From Gammaproteobacteria bacterium (GTDB taxonomy: Bacteria; Pseudomonadota; Gammaproteobacteria; Steroidobacterales; Steroidobacteraceae): 64,000 bases of DNA. The notes beneath the pieces were generated by a model. It had not been told where the DNA came from. It saw only the letters and a program-made list of their open reading frames with translations, and did no database searches. A program made the position numbers and the translations under genes. Shown in pieces: positions 63,779-64,000 of the stretch. The first letter of the stretch is position 1. Every line of letters begins with the position of its first letter. The DNA lies in assembly GCA_947452065.1 (NCBI GenBank), contig CANGBB010000003.1:62001-126000 (forward strand), written 5' to 3'.

Positions 63779-64000
63779 ATTCCGGTGCTGCCCCGCCCGC
63801 TGTCGCGCAGCCGTTGACTGCGCTACACGGCGTCGGCGCGGCACTGGCTGAGCGTCTGCATCGCTTCGGTGTGCAGACCGTCTCCGACCTGCTGTTCGTA
63901 CTGCCGCTGCGCTATGAGGACCGTACTCGCCTACTGCCCATCGGTGCGCTGCTCGCCGGCACACGCGCGCTGGTTGAGGGTGAGGTGTTGCTGGCGGAGC
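63775..64000 (+). CDS. recG: ATP-dependent DNA helicase RecG (5' part)
   Basis: The first 75 codons of RecG, cut by the window edge. The N-terminal wedge-domain sequence is recognisable ([40 protein letters not shown]). The likely start is a TTG at 63775-63777 that overlaps the ridA stop as TTGA, so translation is coupled. RecG remodels stalled forks and Holliday junctions. Confidence 0.9.
   Translation, partial: MNSGAAPPAVAQPLTALHGVGAALAERLHRFGVQTVSDLLFVLPLRYEDRTRLLPIGALLAGTRALVEGEVLLAE

Overview
The window is 64 kb of high-GC bacterial chromosome, densely packed with genes. Gene content and order point to a gammaproteobacterium of the Xanthomonadales/Nevskiales kind: def-fmt-rsmB-DUF4390-ntrY-ntrX, gmk-rpoZ-spoT-ridA-recG, pilMNOPQ-aroK-aroB, tesA divergent from ybbA-ybbP, a three-gene proton-translocating transhydrogenase and a HiPIP. 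This placement is inferred from proteins and synteny only; no rRNA gene is present. I found no phage, insertion sequence, CRISPR array or tRNA.

Layout. 1-7.5 kb: acetyl-CoA synthetase, a Tat-exported HiPIP, a stand-alone 5'-nuclease next to an HNH nuclease, and pntAA-pntAB-pntB. 7.5-9.5 kb: an ECF sigma-factor operon with three poorly characterised envelope proteins. 9.6-14.3 kb: priA, argS and a SPOR-domain protein. 14.3-23.1 kb: the leftward block def-fmt-rsmB-DUF4390-ntrY-ntrX and, divergently, dprA-smg. 23.2-27.4 kb: topA, rlmJ, aroE. 27.5-38.8 kb is the more accessory part: a secreted CotH-like protein with an EF-hand, a LysR regulator, a flavin reductase below a very large membrane/spermidine-synthase-like fusion, a small secreted protein, an acyl-CoA dehydrogenase and an ABC permease. 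38.8-41.8 kb: the ABC ATPase head-to-head with tesA, then fadD. 42-43.6 kb: a secreted protein with a C-terminal decapeptide repeat and a DUF6502 protein with paired operator-like dyads. 43.6-53.9 kb: dgt, aroB, aroK, the type IV pilus genes pilQPONM, divergent mrcA and a nucleotidyltransferase-like protein. 54-64 kb: gltA, rpmE, a gene-poor AT-rich gap with DnaA-box matches, hemW-rdgB-rph-PP2C leftward, then yicC-gmk-rpoZ-spoT-ridA-recG rightward (recG runs off the window).

Functional themes: acetate and fatty-acid activation and oxidation (acs, fadD, tesA, acyl-CoA dehydrogenase), NADPH supply (pnt), shikimate synthesis (aroE, aroB, aroK), translation start and rRNA modification (def, fmt, rsmB, rlmJ), replication and repair (priA, topA, dprA, recG, nucleases), nucleotide-pool control (dgt, rdgB, gmk, spoT), cell wall and type IV pili. 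Most genes are ordinary. The points most worth a second look are an NtrX-type regulator whose AAA+ ATPase has lost its catalytic and sigma54-contact motifs, the ECF sigma operon, the DUF6502 operator pair, the oriC-like gap at 55.6-56.0 kb, and the large fusion protein with altered active-site residues.
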